Notes: a model not told the origin generated them from the sequence alone. A stretch of 64,000 bases of DNA from Antennarius striatus (GCF_040054535.1 NC_090780.1:15137001-15201000); one strand, 5' to 3'; positions 1 through 12,682 are shown, numbered from the stretch's first letter. Made by a program: numbers and translations.

Positions 1-639
1 CAGGTCCTCCATAACGGTGAAGAAAAACAATGGAAACGGGCAGTGAATTTCCGAATCGTACTATGGTGACGCCACAGCAGCTCACTGCTATGTCTTTGAT
101 TGGTTTAGCGTGACAATGACGTTCCAGAGGGGTGGAGCTGTTGCTGTCAGCGGCGCGGAGAGGAACGATAGATTTATGCTGGAAGAGGTCTCAATGATGG
201 AAATTCCATGTGTAAATGCATATCCATACACTGTATTTATAATATTACTAACCCTAACCCTAACTTAATTATTTTACACAGTGATAGAAATGGGCGTCCA
301 TGCAGAGAATTCAGGGATATTTATGTTATAGGAATAAAAGTAAAAGACTTAACGTCAAGTTACACTAATACTCGCTATTACCATTAATGACAGATATTTA
401 TTAACATTACTGCTATTTTTATAAGGTATGTTTAGAAGAGTGCACACAATTGGACAAAGTTCTGTGTCAACACCCGTGTAAATATTCATTCGTGAATATG
501 TGTCATTGAAAAGAACACCCATCTGCCCATTCATCATTCAGAAGAGATCTGTTATTGTTATGCCGACTCTTACAGTACAACTCTTCCAATTTATTCTATA
601 CAATAAACTTAATTCATTTATGATAAGTGAAAGTGGAGG
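1..639. other. Intergenic sequence upstream of phf13
   Basis: No coding region could be recognised here on either strand. The first 180 bases are richer in G+C and contain an ATTGG (reverse CCAAT) at about 100, so they could be the edge of a promoter for a gene beyond the window. In human the neighbour on this side of PHF13 is KLHL21, transcribed the other way, but nothing here proves that. Two copies of the telomere-like hexamer CCCTAA occur near 250-265. Confidence 0.4.
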
Positions 640-890
640 ATTTTAAATACTTGGGGTCAACAGTCCAGAACCACAGTGAGGGTGGTAAGGAAGTGACCAA
701 ATGGAATAGCAGGCTGGAATAGGTGGAAGAAAGTGTCAAGTGTCTGATGTGACAGAAGATCTCTGCTAGAATGAATGGCAAAATGTACAGTGCTGAGGCC
801 AGCCATGATGTACAGATTAGAGACAGTGGTGAGGCCAGCCATGATACACAGATTAGAGATACCAGTACAGCATCCAAGCCCTGCTGAGGT
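640..890 (+). mobile_element. Decayed RTE/Rex3-type LINE fragment (reverse transcriptase C-terminal part)
   Basis: Translated pieces read KYLGSTVQ, then RPAMMYRLETV and a second RPAMIHRLE. These resemble the conserved C-terminal part of the reverse transcriptase of RTE/Rex3-like fish non-LTR retrotransposons (family knowledge, not searched). Stops and frame changes separate the pieces, so it is a dead fragment. About 28 bases are duplicated in tandem (795-823 and 831-859). The following bases to about 960 include a TTATTTGTCCCC-type segment resembling the tails of other fish LINEs. Confidence 0.65.
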
Positions 891-1204
891 GTCCTTGAGT
901 AAATCACCGTCCCCAAACATTCAAATTCCAAAAACTTTATTTGTCCCCAGGGGCAATTTAAGCAGGATTAGTGCACAAAAAACAAAAGTAACGAGAAAAA
1001 AAACAGACTTCATACACAGAAAGCTAACACTAACACTACAATACACAAACAACTGGATTTCATTGGGTCGCCCCAGAAAGGACTAGGAACTTCTATCATT
1101 AACATATGAATTTTCACAGAAATATACACTGTATTGTTATTTAAAAGTGTTAAGAACATACAGTACTGTATATACCAGGGATTGCACATCAGCAAAAACG
1201 CCAT

Positions 1205-1676
1205 GCTCGTCCTCGTCGTAGTCAGCCAATCACAGGGAAAGTAAGGCGGATCATGGCGTCGTCATAGTGCGATTCGTAAATTGGTAAAGGGGCAAGCAGC
1301 TGGTGACAGCCGAAGAGATACACTCCCCCCTGCAGCTAGTAAACTAGACCAAACGAAGACATTATCGGACAGCTCCGTAGAAATGCAGTCCTGACGGCTG
1401 CAAACAATTTGTCTTCAAGAGAATATATTTTACAAGTTGAAAACCGCTAAAATTATTTTTGTCCGGGCGCCAGGCCAAGTAAGATCGTTAATGGCAACCA
1501 AGTGAACGCTGTTGTAGTTGTTAGCAAAAGTAACGTTGATGTTAGCCATCATGTTAGGCAGCTATCTAGCCAGCAGAAGCTAGGTAACTTCGGTGTTTAT
1601 GGTCGCATCGAGCAGCCTTTGGATCTAAGCTGTCAAGTTATCAACAAAACGCCAACAGGCTGGGTAATTATTAAGG
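1205..1676 (+). promoter_or_regulatory. phf13: Likely phf13 promoter and 5' UTR
   Basis: A CCAAT box lies at 1226-1230, followed by CG-containing sequence and then the phf13 start codon at 1677. The transcription start cannot be fixed from sequence; somewhere around 1300-1450 is plausible. The presumed leader contains three short upstream ORFs (1491-1505, 1539-1583, 1599-1628), which could damp translation of phf13. Confidence 0.45.
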
Positions 1677-1721
1677 ATGGGTGACACAAACCCAGCGACT
1701 TCCCATGCTTTTCAGTCGGAG
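1677..1721 (+). CDS. phf13: phf13 coding exon 1
   Basis: Residues 1-15, starting [10 protein letters not shown]. The exon ends in GAG before gtgagt. The start was chosen because it is the only ATG in frame with exon 2 and gives an N-terminus of about the human length. Confidence 0.85.
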
Positions 1722-4287
1722 GTGAGTGTTTATGCAACTATTTTACAATGAGAATCGCTAGCTGGCAATGATAGCTAACGACGTTAGCAAACGTCAAGTG
1801 AACTTTGGGGTTGTCATCACACGATGTAGCAGCTGCTGCTCGGTTAGCCTTAGCTCGATGGGCTAATATTGACATAATGATAGCGACAAGCTAGCTGTTT
1901 AGTGTTGAATGGTTACACGAGAGAAGCTTTCGTACAAATTGTCAACTTTCAGCGCTTCAACTTGGGGATATTTGAGGAAAAATAGAAATGAACGTCAGTG
2001 AAATGATAGTGATGTGGATAAAGGTCGGTTAGCGTTTCCTCTAAATGAAAACATTCCATCGTGCTAACACGAACCATGGCTGCACTAAACATCACATTCA
2101 CGGAATCTCAGTGTATCAAGGTAACAGCTGGTTACTGGTCATGCATTTATTACTCTATAAGGATTTTACATGATAGCTTTTTAAGCTAAATAATTCACAT
2201 CATCCTTTATTCGTTAATACGTATTGTTTAGTATTTTTTGCAATAACCTTGTTATTTATTTTTCGCATATTGCTAGCTTATCCCAGCTAACACTAGCTAT
2301 GGTTCATAGTGGGTTTTGTCATTGTAATGGAGACGATCCATCAAACCTGAGCTCATGTCAGGATTGTGTTGTTAGTTTCCTGTAGTTTTGTCACCTCGAT
2401 GTTATTACTGATGCAGCTCCACGCCTGACTGTGTTTCAGGGCTTCAGTCCGCCACACAAGAGGAGGAGGACCGTGGAGGATTTTAACAAGTTTTGCACTT
2501 TTGTCCTTGCCTATGCTGGTTACATCCCCTACCCGCAGGAGGTGAGTTGGCCCCGGAAACATGTCCTTATGCATTTGGCTTTGAATGAAATACAATGAAA
2601 ATTAAATCTGTGTTAATCGTAGGTATAAGAATTTATTTTTTCATTGAACTGTATGAGAATGTCCGTGGATAGATCTTATGACAAAATAGATAAATGGATT
2701 GATAAACAGATGACAACACGTAACCAAATTGTAAAATACTCTATAGGATTCTGACTTAAATATGTAAGCTTTAAACAATGAATTCTACATGTTTTCATTC
2801 AGCATCGAAAGTTGCTTAACCACATTTTCATTTCATTCAACGGTGGAAAATGTTGTGCAGTACCATTGTTAACAAAATCCCAGAAAATGCAAACAAATAT
2901 TTTTTAATCTTGAAATATCCTAATAATATAATTAGTGCAACCCAAAATTTAAGCCGTTACTTAAGCAATACCTGCAGTTTCATTAAGCCATGTTTCATTG
3001 TTACACAAGTTAATTTATGTTTGTAAAGGTTATGAAGATATGGTGACACTGATTCACTGAATACCAGGGTGTGAACCTGAACCCTATCCACACACACATT
3101 TAAACTAGTATAGATTTTCATGCAAATCCTTCATGCCAAGAATGACCCAGTATATTAATTGGAAAGACAGGACTACTTATATTATACCATCTTACTGTTT
3201 GAGTGATTGCATCTGAATAATTGCCACTCTTTTTCATCTTTTAGACACCCACTCTGGTCTCCTGACCCCTTCTCCATCTTTTCTTACAGGACTCTCCACT
3301 GCGCAGTAGTTCCAGCCCCCCCAATAGTACAGGTAGCACAGCTGATAGTGACGGCTGGACTCCCGGACCCCCAGCCTCCTGCTCCCAGCGCTCCCCAAAG
3401 GTTCCCCAGGAAAGGAGCAGGAAACGTCCACAGCCAGGGACCCCGCTGACAGTTCACACCAAGAAAGATGTGAGTTCAGTTGATGTCACATATTTGGCCG
3501 GATTGTGTTGTGATGGATCACTTTTGATGCACGTACTTCTTCTCTTCGCCAGCACACAATCCCAACCCTGCACCCAGACGACTACAGAAAAGCCGACAAG
3601 CTGAAGAAGAAGAAGAAAAGGAGGAAGGAGAGAGAGCATTTGGCTGGGGAGGAGAGTGGGTTCCACCCAGTACGCTCAGCAGAGCTTCAGTATCCTGTGT
3701 CCTTTGGTGACCGAACGATCAAACAGGAGCCTGAAGATGACATCACCATTCCCCTCCACCCCCAGTGTCTGCCAAACCCACTACCATGTAAGGACGAACC
3801 CAGTGAGGAGCGTCAGAGCTGGGATGGTCAGGAGCTGGAGGAAGGGGTGGTGCAGGTACAAAAAGTGGACGGCTTACCAGGAAACAGAACGGTGTTCCGC
3901 CAGGGCAAGCAAGTGGTGTTCAGAGATGAAGATGGATCAGGAGAAGACGAGGACATCATGGTGGACTCAGGTGAGTTTCTCATGCTGCATAGAGTACATT
4001 CTTACAGGTTTCACAGAGTGGTAAAGCTTAACAACGGTCTTTGTTTTCCCTCAGATGACGATTCGTGGGACCTGGTGACGTGTTTCTGCATGAAGCCTTT
4101 TGCGGGCCGGGCCATGATTGAATGTAACAAATGTCACACCTGGATCCACCTGTCCTGTGCAAAGATCCGCAAGAGCCACGTGCCAGAGACATACGTGTGC
4201 CAGAGCTGCCGAGAGACGCATGGATCTTCAGATACCCGCCGCTCTCACCGTTCGCGCGTAGTCCCCAACAAACATCTGCTAGACTGA
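1677..4287 (+). CDS. phf13: PHD finger protein 13 (phf13), 5 coding exons, 325 aa
   Basis: Spliced CDS: 1677-1721, 2440-2541, 3290-3469, 3553-3970, 4055-4287 (978 nt). All junctions are GT/AG and frame-consistent. The N-terminal part carries [12 protein letters not shown] and VLAYAGYIP, the signature shared by PHF13 and PHF23. A lysine/arginine run at about residues 125-134 looks like a nuclear localisation signal. The C-terminal PHD finger has C258, C260, C272, C275, H280, C283, C297 and C300, the C4HC3 zinc ligands. VFRDED before the finger and the neighbours dnajc11 and camta1 favour PHF13 over PHF23. Human PHF13 (about 300 aa) is a chromatin protein that reads H3K4me2/3 and affects chromosome condensation and DNA damage response; the same role is inferred. 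An IKQE motif is a possible SUMO site. Intron 4 has no stop and may be retained. Confidence 0.93.
2440..2541 (+). CDS. phf13: phf13 coding exon 2
   Basis: Residues 16-49, carrying [12 protein letters not shown] and LAYAGYIP. Acceptor gtgtttcag, donor gtgagt, phase 0 on both sides. Confidence 0.95.
3290..3469 (+). CDS. phf13: phf13 coding exon 3
   Basis: Residues 50-109. Serine/proline-rich and low in complexity, with [13 protein letters not shown] and ADSDGW matching the human protein. Acceptor ttcttacag, donor gtgagt. Confidence 0.93.
3553..3970 (+). CDS. phf13: phf13 coding exon 4
   Basis: Residues 110-248 plus one base. Holds the lysine-rich stretch, the IKQE motif, and [12 protein letters not shown] followed by EDIMVDS. 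It ends in phase 1 before gtgagt. Confidence 0.95.
4055..4287 (+). CDS. phf13: phf13 coding exon 5 with PHD finger
   Basis: Residues 249-325 and the TGA stop. Contains the entire C4HC3 PHD finger, starting [12 protein letters not shown], followed by a short basic tail ending in LLD, as in human (LFLD). Confidence 0.96.
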
Positions 4288-6665
4288 CCCGTCCCCACCC
4301 AAAAGCTGAAACCCGAGGACTTCGACCCGTCCCACTCCTGCTTCTCCTCCACCCGCTGGACTGACACTTCAATTCAGGTCTTGCATCTTTCAGTCACAAT
4401 CAGCCACGAACCCTCGTTTTCTATCAAGGCGCTGGTGGACCTCTCCAAACCCCTTTATCCTGTCAGGAAAACAGCCTGAGAGCAATGTTAGATTGACTGA
4501 GGTCTGTTTCTGCTCCCCCCCTACAGACCCTGTGCGTAAAGCAATCACTGAAAGGATGTTCGTCTGTAGATGACGGTCGTGTAGCAGCAAAGCGCTACTG
4601 TTGAGACTGGACGTCTCATGAACACTGGAAACATTTGAACTGCCATATAAAGAGAATCTCCTCACAACTGCCATCCGATATGGTTTTGCTGGTTTTTGGT
4701 AGACAGTTTTCACTTCTTCTTTTTTTAACTTTCAGAAAGACCTTCCTGTTAGGGACTGGTGGGTCTCACTGATTGAACTGGATTTGATTTCTCCTCTTAG
4801 ATGCCTGTATTAATGTTACACCGTTAACATTTTAAAAAGAGATATGGCTTGTGTTAATTGCTTCAGACGGTGCTATAGAATTAAGCTGAGGTATAATCCA
4901 ATAGAACAAAAATGTAGAGTAAGAGACTAGTATCTGCATCTGCGTTGTGTTCATTGTTCTCTTGTTATTTAAGACATTGTGAGCAAGTTTCTTTTCGCCT
5001 TTAAGCCTGTACAGCTTGAACCAAGCTCCAGTTTATCTTCTTTCTGCTGCCTAGACTGTCTTCCAGCCTCGCTACGCTTGTGACTCAAAATATTACTTGG
5101 CCATACTTGGTCCTTTCACACACTTTTGCTTTTCAAAAACATTTAAACACTTGTTATTTCAATTTAATTTTGTTATAACGGTGTGGGTAACGTGACAGTT
5201 GTTCTCAGTAAAGGTGTTTTTATGTGCTGCCTCTTGGCAGCGTTTTGCTGCATTTCATCAAAGGGTTGAACAGTGGTGGCGTTATTTTATAAGTTAAGTT
5301 TCCACAGTTATTATAACGTATGTTTTTCCTTTCAACACTTTCATGGTTCGAGAAACAAGCATATTTATAGAAGGGAACTTCAGTGGCCATCCAGTTTAAG
5401 TATCGACAGAAAACAAGCTATCCTTACCAGACTCGTGTTAGAAGGAGTAACTCAAGAGTCCAGTTATGCATGTGTGTGTTTGAATGGTTAACTGTGTGTG
5501 ACGGTGTTGGCAATGCATGTGCTGCTATGAGTTGTCTCACATAAGATCCATGCTATTTGGTCTTTTTGTAAGGTTTTGGACCATGGGCACAGTTGGGTTT
5601 TATTATTCTCTGTAGGGCAAGATCAGAAGAACAGATTTCGTTCTCGTACCGATCCTCACTGACGTGTTCAGTCCTTCGGTTTTCATATGCAGCCAGCTTG
5701 ATGGAAAAGCGTTTTTCTTTCTTCAGGGCTTTTTTCCCCTGAAACTTTTGGATAAAAGTTTTTTAAGCATATTTATGTGCCATCTGCTGTTTCAGATTAA
5801 ATGAAAGCCATACTGGAGTGACAGATTTTAGACTCAGAACTTTGGATGTTTTGGTCCAAGAAGGGGTTTTACAAGGCAGAATCGGTGGCTTGACCAGGAG
5901 CGACTAACACACACAATAATTTGTAAAGACACAAGAACAGTTAAAGTTGGTTGTATGGGTGATCTGATTGTCTCAGTCTAGCACCAGTCTGTCTTTTACA
6001 TCTGTTCCCAAACTTCACATAACCTCACTGACTAGCAGATCTTTACTATGTGAATAAAGCTGTAGTGACGTAGCGAATAGATGACTACGCTGACTGGAAG
6101 AATTACTTCACAAGTCGTCTTTGCAAGAAATGTCAACAGTTCAACAAGTTATAGCTAGCTGCATGGTGGATGAGAGCCTGTTCCGGGAAGAACTATCTTT
6201 ATCGCAATATTGTGTTTTTTAGTTGTGAAAATGAAGAAATTCAGTATTTCAAGTCTGGAAACAGTTGAAAAAATACTGCAATTACAGTTTAATAAATTGT
6301 AATATAATCTTTTGGCCAAATCTCACACACCTAGACTAAGCTCTGCACTCTTCCAGTATTTACAGCTGTTTGATTACTGGTTTATATCCAACCATCATCC
6401 AGGAGGTGTTGGTTATCACGATGCTTAAAGACCTGAAACCACTGGCCGCTTCTCTGGACGTTCATGTCTAGAAGATCACCCAAAGACACAAATAAATTTA
6501 GTCTGTCTATAAGACATCGTTGTTATTGCTGTTAACAAGTCTCATGGTGATGCGGTTTGTTTATTCAGATCCTGGGTTGTCTTATCCCCCTTATTGAGAA
6601 AGCGTCGTGTGTACTGTGGTGCAAACCGTTTCTGTGAAACTATTGTAAATAAAGACTTAACCATT
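4288..6665 (+). other. phf13: Probable phf13 3' UTR
   Basis: About 2.4 kb without recognisable genes between the phf13 stop and an AATAAA at 6648-6653. Several short open stretches here lack coding character. The assignment as UTR rests on the poly(A) signal and the absence of any other gene. Confidence 0.5.
6648..6653 (+). terminator. phf13: Candidate phf13 polyadenylation signal
   Basis: AATAAA hexamer in the context TTGTAAATAAAGAC, the best-placed signal downstream of phf13. A reverse-strand signal for dnajc11 lies about 110 bases further on. Confidence 0.5.
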
Positions 6666-6739
6666 TTAACTTGCTTTTCGTTTTTATATCACTGTGCTTT
6701 AAAATAAAAACCCTGCCTGGTCAATAATGCTTATGAAAT

Positions 6740-8591
6740 GAAACAAGAATCTGATCAGGTCATATTTATTGTAATTTAACAGGATATAACACAGACCAGT
6801 GGGGACGGTTTAGAACAGCAGGCTGCGGTTTCACTGTCGGCCTCCAGGTGGCACTAGAGCAGAAGTGACAGCTGTCCTGTCAAAATACTTCACATCACTT
6901 TTCAGCATGAGAGTAGCCAAATGGCTGCGATAAGTGACCTCCAACATAAGGGACCTATAGTAGATATAATGTAGCTTCTGCATAACTTAAGGACAAATTC
7001 CTAAAAATAAAAACTCAAAATTATATAAAAATGTATCTTCTGATATCACTATGGTGCAGATCAGTCAGTAATGGCAAAAAACAGCTGATCAAATTAGTCA
7101 CTACATGGATGGTTCGGTTAAAGGCTGTAATTGCTGTACTGTTTGTGCACAATGTTACATTTTCTATATATGTATTCTACAGTAACTGCATTGAGTGTTT
7201 TCATTACCTTTAATACTTTACATTTAATGAACAGGGATAACATCTGATTAAAAGGACTTCATATTTATAATACCATCCTTTTAATGTAATGTGCATTTGA
7301 TATTAAGAACTTTGGGAACCTGTAGCTACACCTATCTACATCTGAATAGAAAGTGCATTAGAGGATATTAGATTCCCCCTATTGAACCTCACTACTGATA
7401 GGAGGACAGCTACAGCAGTGTAGTGTTAAGGTTATTACTTAAAATACGTGTGATTTTAGCATCTTAAAAATTGCCATTTATAAGGCATGGCATGTTCGAA
7501 AAATATCACAATAAGATATATGGCAAAATGTGCCACAACCACTTTAAAGGTTTTAATGTGATGAGGGTTATCTCCAGTAACATGTTATGTGTTGCAATCA
7601 ATACTTAAGTTGCAAACATGTTAAGGAAAAATGTTGCCTGATGTCCTCTATTGGTAGCATCCCAGCCATGAACTACTGCAACGTGACTCAAAATACATTT
7701 TAGCTGCAACTGCAGAGACTTAATACAAACTGATGCACATCAGATCTAAGTGGAATTTCTACCTTAAGACCAAGGTATTGAAAACCTGTTGGAAAAGTCA
7801 CAGCATTTCTTTTTTTTGGTTGGACCGCTGCCATCAAAGGGCATTCCTATCACATTCTCTCATCACAATACAAACTTCCACATGCCAGCTTCTCACAGAT
7901 AGTTTTCAGCACCTTGCTGGCTCGTCCCTACCCCCACAAGCTGCATGTCACAAAAAGGCTGAATATATATAAAATCATGGTGAGACATTTGAACCAATAA
8001 ACACAAAACACAACTTACCCACAGCTCAGGCCGGCCTCGGGGGCTCTGAGACGCGATTCTGCATTATGTTAATCTAAACATGTATATGATGAGTCTGTGG
8101 CATGAATGTTGTCATAACATTTGATTAAGACATAACAGGGTGACACACACACAGGTCAACGACTACAATTGTATGGATGTATGGGGTGAAACCACAGCTT
8201 CCTTTTTAACTCATCATTGATGGTTATAGTTGCAGCATCAGTCACTCTGTGCAGTGAAGGTTACGTTCAGGGCCAATAGCTGAGATCCTGCATCAGTAGT
8301 TTTGTTAGCAGCCCTGTCAGGTTTTGCAGACTATAGGGACACAAAGGTGTGTCACCTCAGTGAAGCTTTGAGCTGCCTCTTGCATACTGCTGCACCATAG
8401 AGATGGCCCACAGGAAAGGAAGGAGTGTAGGAGCTCAATGAATATACCATCACATTAATACCATGACAGAGGAGGACAAGGGAAGAGAGCCAGACTACTT
8501 TTCGTCTCCATTCCATCCTTGGATTCTTCTGTTTATGCAAAGTCTGTTTTTACACACATTTTCCTTCTCGTCTTCCAATAGTTGAGGACTC
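6740..8591 (-). other. dnajc11: Probable dnajc11 3' UTR and convergent intergenic
   Basis: A reverse-strand AATAAA lies at 6765-6770. No coding region was found in between. In human, THAP3 sits between PHF13 and DNAJC11; no THAP-domain coding sequence is visible here. Confidence 0.4.
6765..6770 (-). terminator. dnajc11: Candidate dnajc11 polyadenylation signal
   Basis: AATAAA on the reverse strand, 1.8 kb beyond the dnajc11 stop. Its use is inferred from position only. Confidence 0.35.
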
Positions 8592-8617
8592 CTAGGACTC
8601 AGGCTCTATTCTGTGAG
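8592..8617 (-). CDS. dnajc11: dnajc11 coding exon 16 (terminal)
   Basis: Only 26 bases coding: completes S and adds HRIEPES before TAG. Human DNAJC11 ends SHRIDTDG, which is why this short exon was accepted. Acceptor tgttttcag. Confidence 0.88.
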
Positions 8618-9451
8618 CTGAAAACACAAAAAAATATTCCTGTTATACCATGGGTGCAAGTATCATGCTGGCTGTAATAATCTTGTAATTACTGTACAGA
8701 TACATTATCATAATCCTGGGTCTTAGGTGAAATGGCTGCATACTGACATTGCTTGGGTATCCGTAATGGATCAGTGTCAGCAGAAATGACTTGGTGCATG
8801 ACACCTCTGAACTGGTACAATAGTTTAAGACTCTTGTCCTCTCCTACACAGGGATCATAGAAGCCCGGCAATCCTGCCTGCACACAAAGAACATTTCCTA
8901 CAAATACATACAGATTGTAACATATGAAACATATGAGGTCATTGATCATCACATTTTCCATGCAGTTTCATTTCTTGCGTCGCTAATAAATATAAGTGCT
9001 AATATATATTCATAATGTATCTTAATATTAACAGCTGGTGTTCTATGGAAACACCAGCTGGGGGCTCAAAATAGCATCCAGTCCTTGGTATGTATATTTT
9101 AACATTGTTCTATATTGTGTTGATATCTCGGTTTATCTGTTAAAACTGGTGAAATCTGAAGAAGTAAAAAATTAAAAATAAATTTTTTCTGCTTAAATTG
9201 ATGCAAAGTGACACAGCTAGGCTAGTTATGGGTTAGCATTCAGAAAGAGATGACAAGGTAAAACATAAATCGTTTAATTAGCATTCACAAAAACAAGCCC
9301 TATTATGCAGTGACATGTTTATATACGTACATGTTTTAGGATATAAAACTAAAATAAAAGTAAAAGTAAAAGCTTGGAAGTCAAGAAACAGCAGACGACA
9401 CTCACATTGAAGTAAATAATTTACTGGACACACCGACATGTAAATGCAAAT

Positions 9452-9545
<94 letters not shown>

Positions 9546-10386
9546 TAGAGGACTCTGTGAGGATGAGCTTGGAGTCCTTTATGAGGCATTGCAGAGGTAC
9601 AGTGACATCAATGACTTTTGCCTTCTCTTGCTTCTGGCTGGTGTCCGACACAAACTTTCCATACCACGCATTCAAGATGATCAAACCTAAACAATAAGGA
9701 GCACAAATGAGTGCCCTTGTGTCAGCATATGACTCAAGAAGCCTAATTTAAAACAAGAGAGAACAGAGAGAATAACGCAGATGCGACCAGTGAGGTGAGA
9801 AGTGGACAATCCGAAGTATGTTCATGTGAATTCCTCCTGCAGCTGTGCCACAACAGCCCTGCTGCTATGTGCTTCACTTCTACCTCCATGTGTAGAAGAT
9901 GCTGTGAACACATCCCATACATAATAATAATAATAATATAGTGATAATAATGTGCTCATCTGTTCCAAAAAGGCCACCAGGCCAATATATACACATGTTT
10001 CATAACATGACAAAAAATTGGTGAAATTAATATTGCCAACTTGTTCAGCTTTGCTTCAGCTATATTTCTCCTCTGGGCAACTCACATCAGAATAATATAA
10101 CAGAACGTCACACAATTCACTTACTGGACTGACTCAGACCAGTGAATATTTGTGGCCTTTGCGCGGACTAACCAGCCTAACATACTGCAGCCTAGAGATG
10201 GGCTACTTCATCATCACTTGTTTCACAGCAGGAAATGATTGAAGTCAGACTTGGAAAATGGATCTGGAGCTGCAACATCGTCTATGATGCCGTTAACAAC
10301 AACCATGACAAACGTGTTTGAAGTTTACACTTGAATTTTTACAAAGTTTTAACTGCTGGCTGCATACTTCACAAGAAGTCATGTCT

Positions 10387-10471
<85 letters not shown>

Positions 10472-12682
10472 ACGCGCATGCGTGCGTGTGTGTGTGTTCC
10501 CTCACCCATCTTTGATTCTTCTGCTTCTATGATTCTCCTCACAGACTCCTGCATCAGCAGAACCTGCAGAAGAGCCAAGGGACAAGATGAGGAGAGGAAG
10601 AAGGCAAAGGAGGAGGAGGGGTAGAGGAAAGCAAAATAGGAATAGGAGAGACATTTTCTGACAAAATGAAGAAAGCTGATTCTTGAAACAATGATCAATG
10701 ATCCCATGCACAACAAATAACCGTGTGGTTTCATGTAAGAGTGAGCACCCACAGCAGACTCTGCCTCCTGTTTCTTCTTGGCGATGTCTGTGGCGGAGCT
10801 CTTCCTTTGTAGCTCCAGCTCTCTGAGAGGCACAGAGACACACAAAACAGACATCATTGTCCACTGGGATTAAGTCTCCATCATGACAGCACACATTTAA
10901 AGAATCTCTGATAACTTTAACAATATCCATAACCAAAAATATCCATTATGTGTTGCATTTCTGCCCAACTCAGGGTTGTGTTCCTGATTTCAGCTGATGA
11001 TGAAGTTTCTAACTATTACTCATACATACCAATAAAAACATAAACCTAAAGTATTCTACAATGGTGAATTGCTGGGGTCATAATAAAATGGGAGGTAATT
11101 AGAAGGTTTACTCACTGCTCTTTCTGTGTTTGTATGTATGGAATGATGACCAGTCTGTGGATCACTGTGTAGACCAGCAGGGGTCCCACAGTGGCGTAGA
11201 AGACAGCACTAGGAAGAAGCTGATCCGTCAGGTGGATTCGAAACAGGTACGTTTGACTGGCACGTGCCAACCTGCAGGGAGACACCATCACAGATATACT
11301 GTTCATTCACATTTATGTAATGCAGTGGCATCAGGACCAAAGCAGAACAAGATAATATTCTGAGTTGTTAATGACCTGATCTTGAGTGTGACTCCTTGAG
11401 GAACCCCAACCCTGACCGTGGCTGACATGACACTGTGTCGACTGATTTTTCTCTCTGCTCCATATTCTACCACAGTACCAAACCAGCCTGTCCTGGAAAG
11501 GCAAAAAGGAACACGGAAATCAACAAAGCTATAAAAAAAATTAATAAACTACTGTGACAATATTCTTGGAATTAAAAAAGAATATCAGTAAGAAAAAGTC
11601 AGTGTTTTTGGCTTTGTCTGCAGGGAAAGGAAAGGAAAGGAAGAGAAAAGAAAAGATCCATCATACATCGTCATGTCAGACGGCACACGCACCAATACAA
11701 GAAAGAAAAAGAAAGGGATTATCAATTTATTTTCTGAACGAACAATTCTTAGTGCAATGCTTATCTAGTAATCAAGACGAATCACTGACATTAAATCCTC
11801 AAAGACAAGGTAAGCAGACAGACATACTTAATAGAGCCTTTTACTTTAGTCTGGTCCTCATCCTGGAACTTGTACTGGTAGCTCATCATCAGGTATGAGT
11901 GAGGCACACCGAGCTGGAAGGAGTCAGGAATAAAATAATAATCTAATTAAATAACATAACAAAATAAAATACCTAAGGGTTACCTAAGGCAGCTTTAAGT
12001 TACAATCCAAACAACATTTACCTTACTGACAACTGTTTGGTCCACACTGAATATTCGTTCAGTGTCTAACAATTTGTGCTTGTGATATGTGTGTACCTGC
12101 AGAGCCAGAGAAAAGTGGCTGCTTTCTGTGTCTCGGACTATGCTGGTGGTCATGGCGCTGTTGGAGCCCCATCGCCACTGCAGGTAACCCATAGTGTTCT
12201 GGTCCAGGTGGCGTGCTGTCATCAGAGAGTAGCTGGGCCGCAAACCTCGAGGTGAGAACTGCAAACCGCAATGAGCTGTCAGGAAACTGGAAAGAAAAAA
12301 GACAAAGCATCGGGAAAGAGAACAGCAAACAGAAAATGCCGTACATATTGTACATATTTAATGCATTATTTAATGCATCTGAGCCATAAACCAGCCTAGC
12401 CTTACCACCGTGAAGTGACATTGCGAAACACTTTTAACCCAATGAGTGGCCCAAGTATGTCTCCTGCATCAAACTCCACCTACAGAGATGAAAGTACAGA
12501 AAAAAAAGTGAATGTGGTTGGGCAGGTTTGTTCCACAAACATTTATGAGAAAATTTGAATTATATCATCTCAACACTGAATAATAACCATCATCATCACT
12601 CCCCGTAGGGAAAATTTTTTTTTCCACTCTAATGATCACATGCGTGTGCGTGTGTGTTATATATATATATAGTACAGGCCAT

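Noticed and set aside
246..266. Telomere-like CCCTAA repeats
   Set aside because: Only two full units; too short for an interstitial telomere.
4028..4372. 114-codon reverse frame over phf13 exon 5
   Set aside because: Antisense shadow of the PHD-finger exon; no family resemblance.
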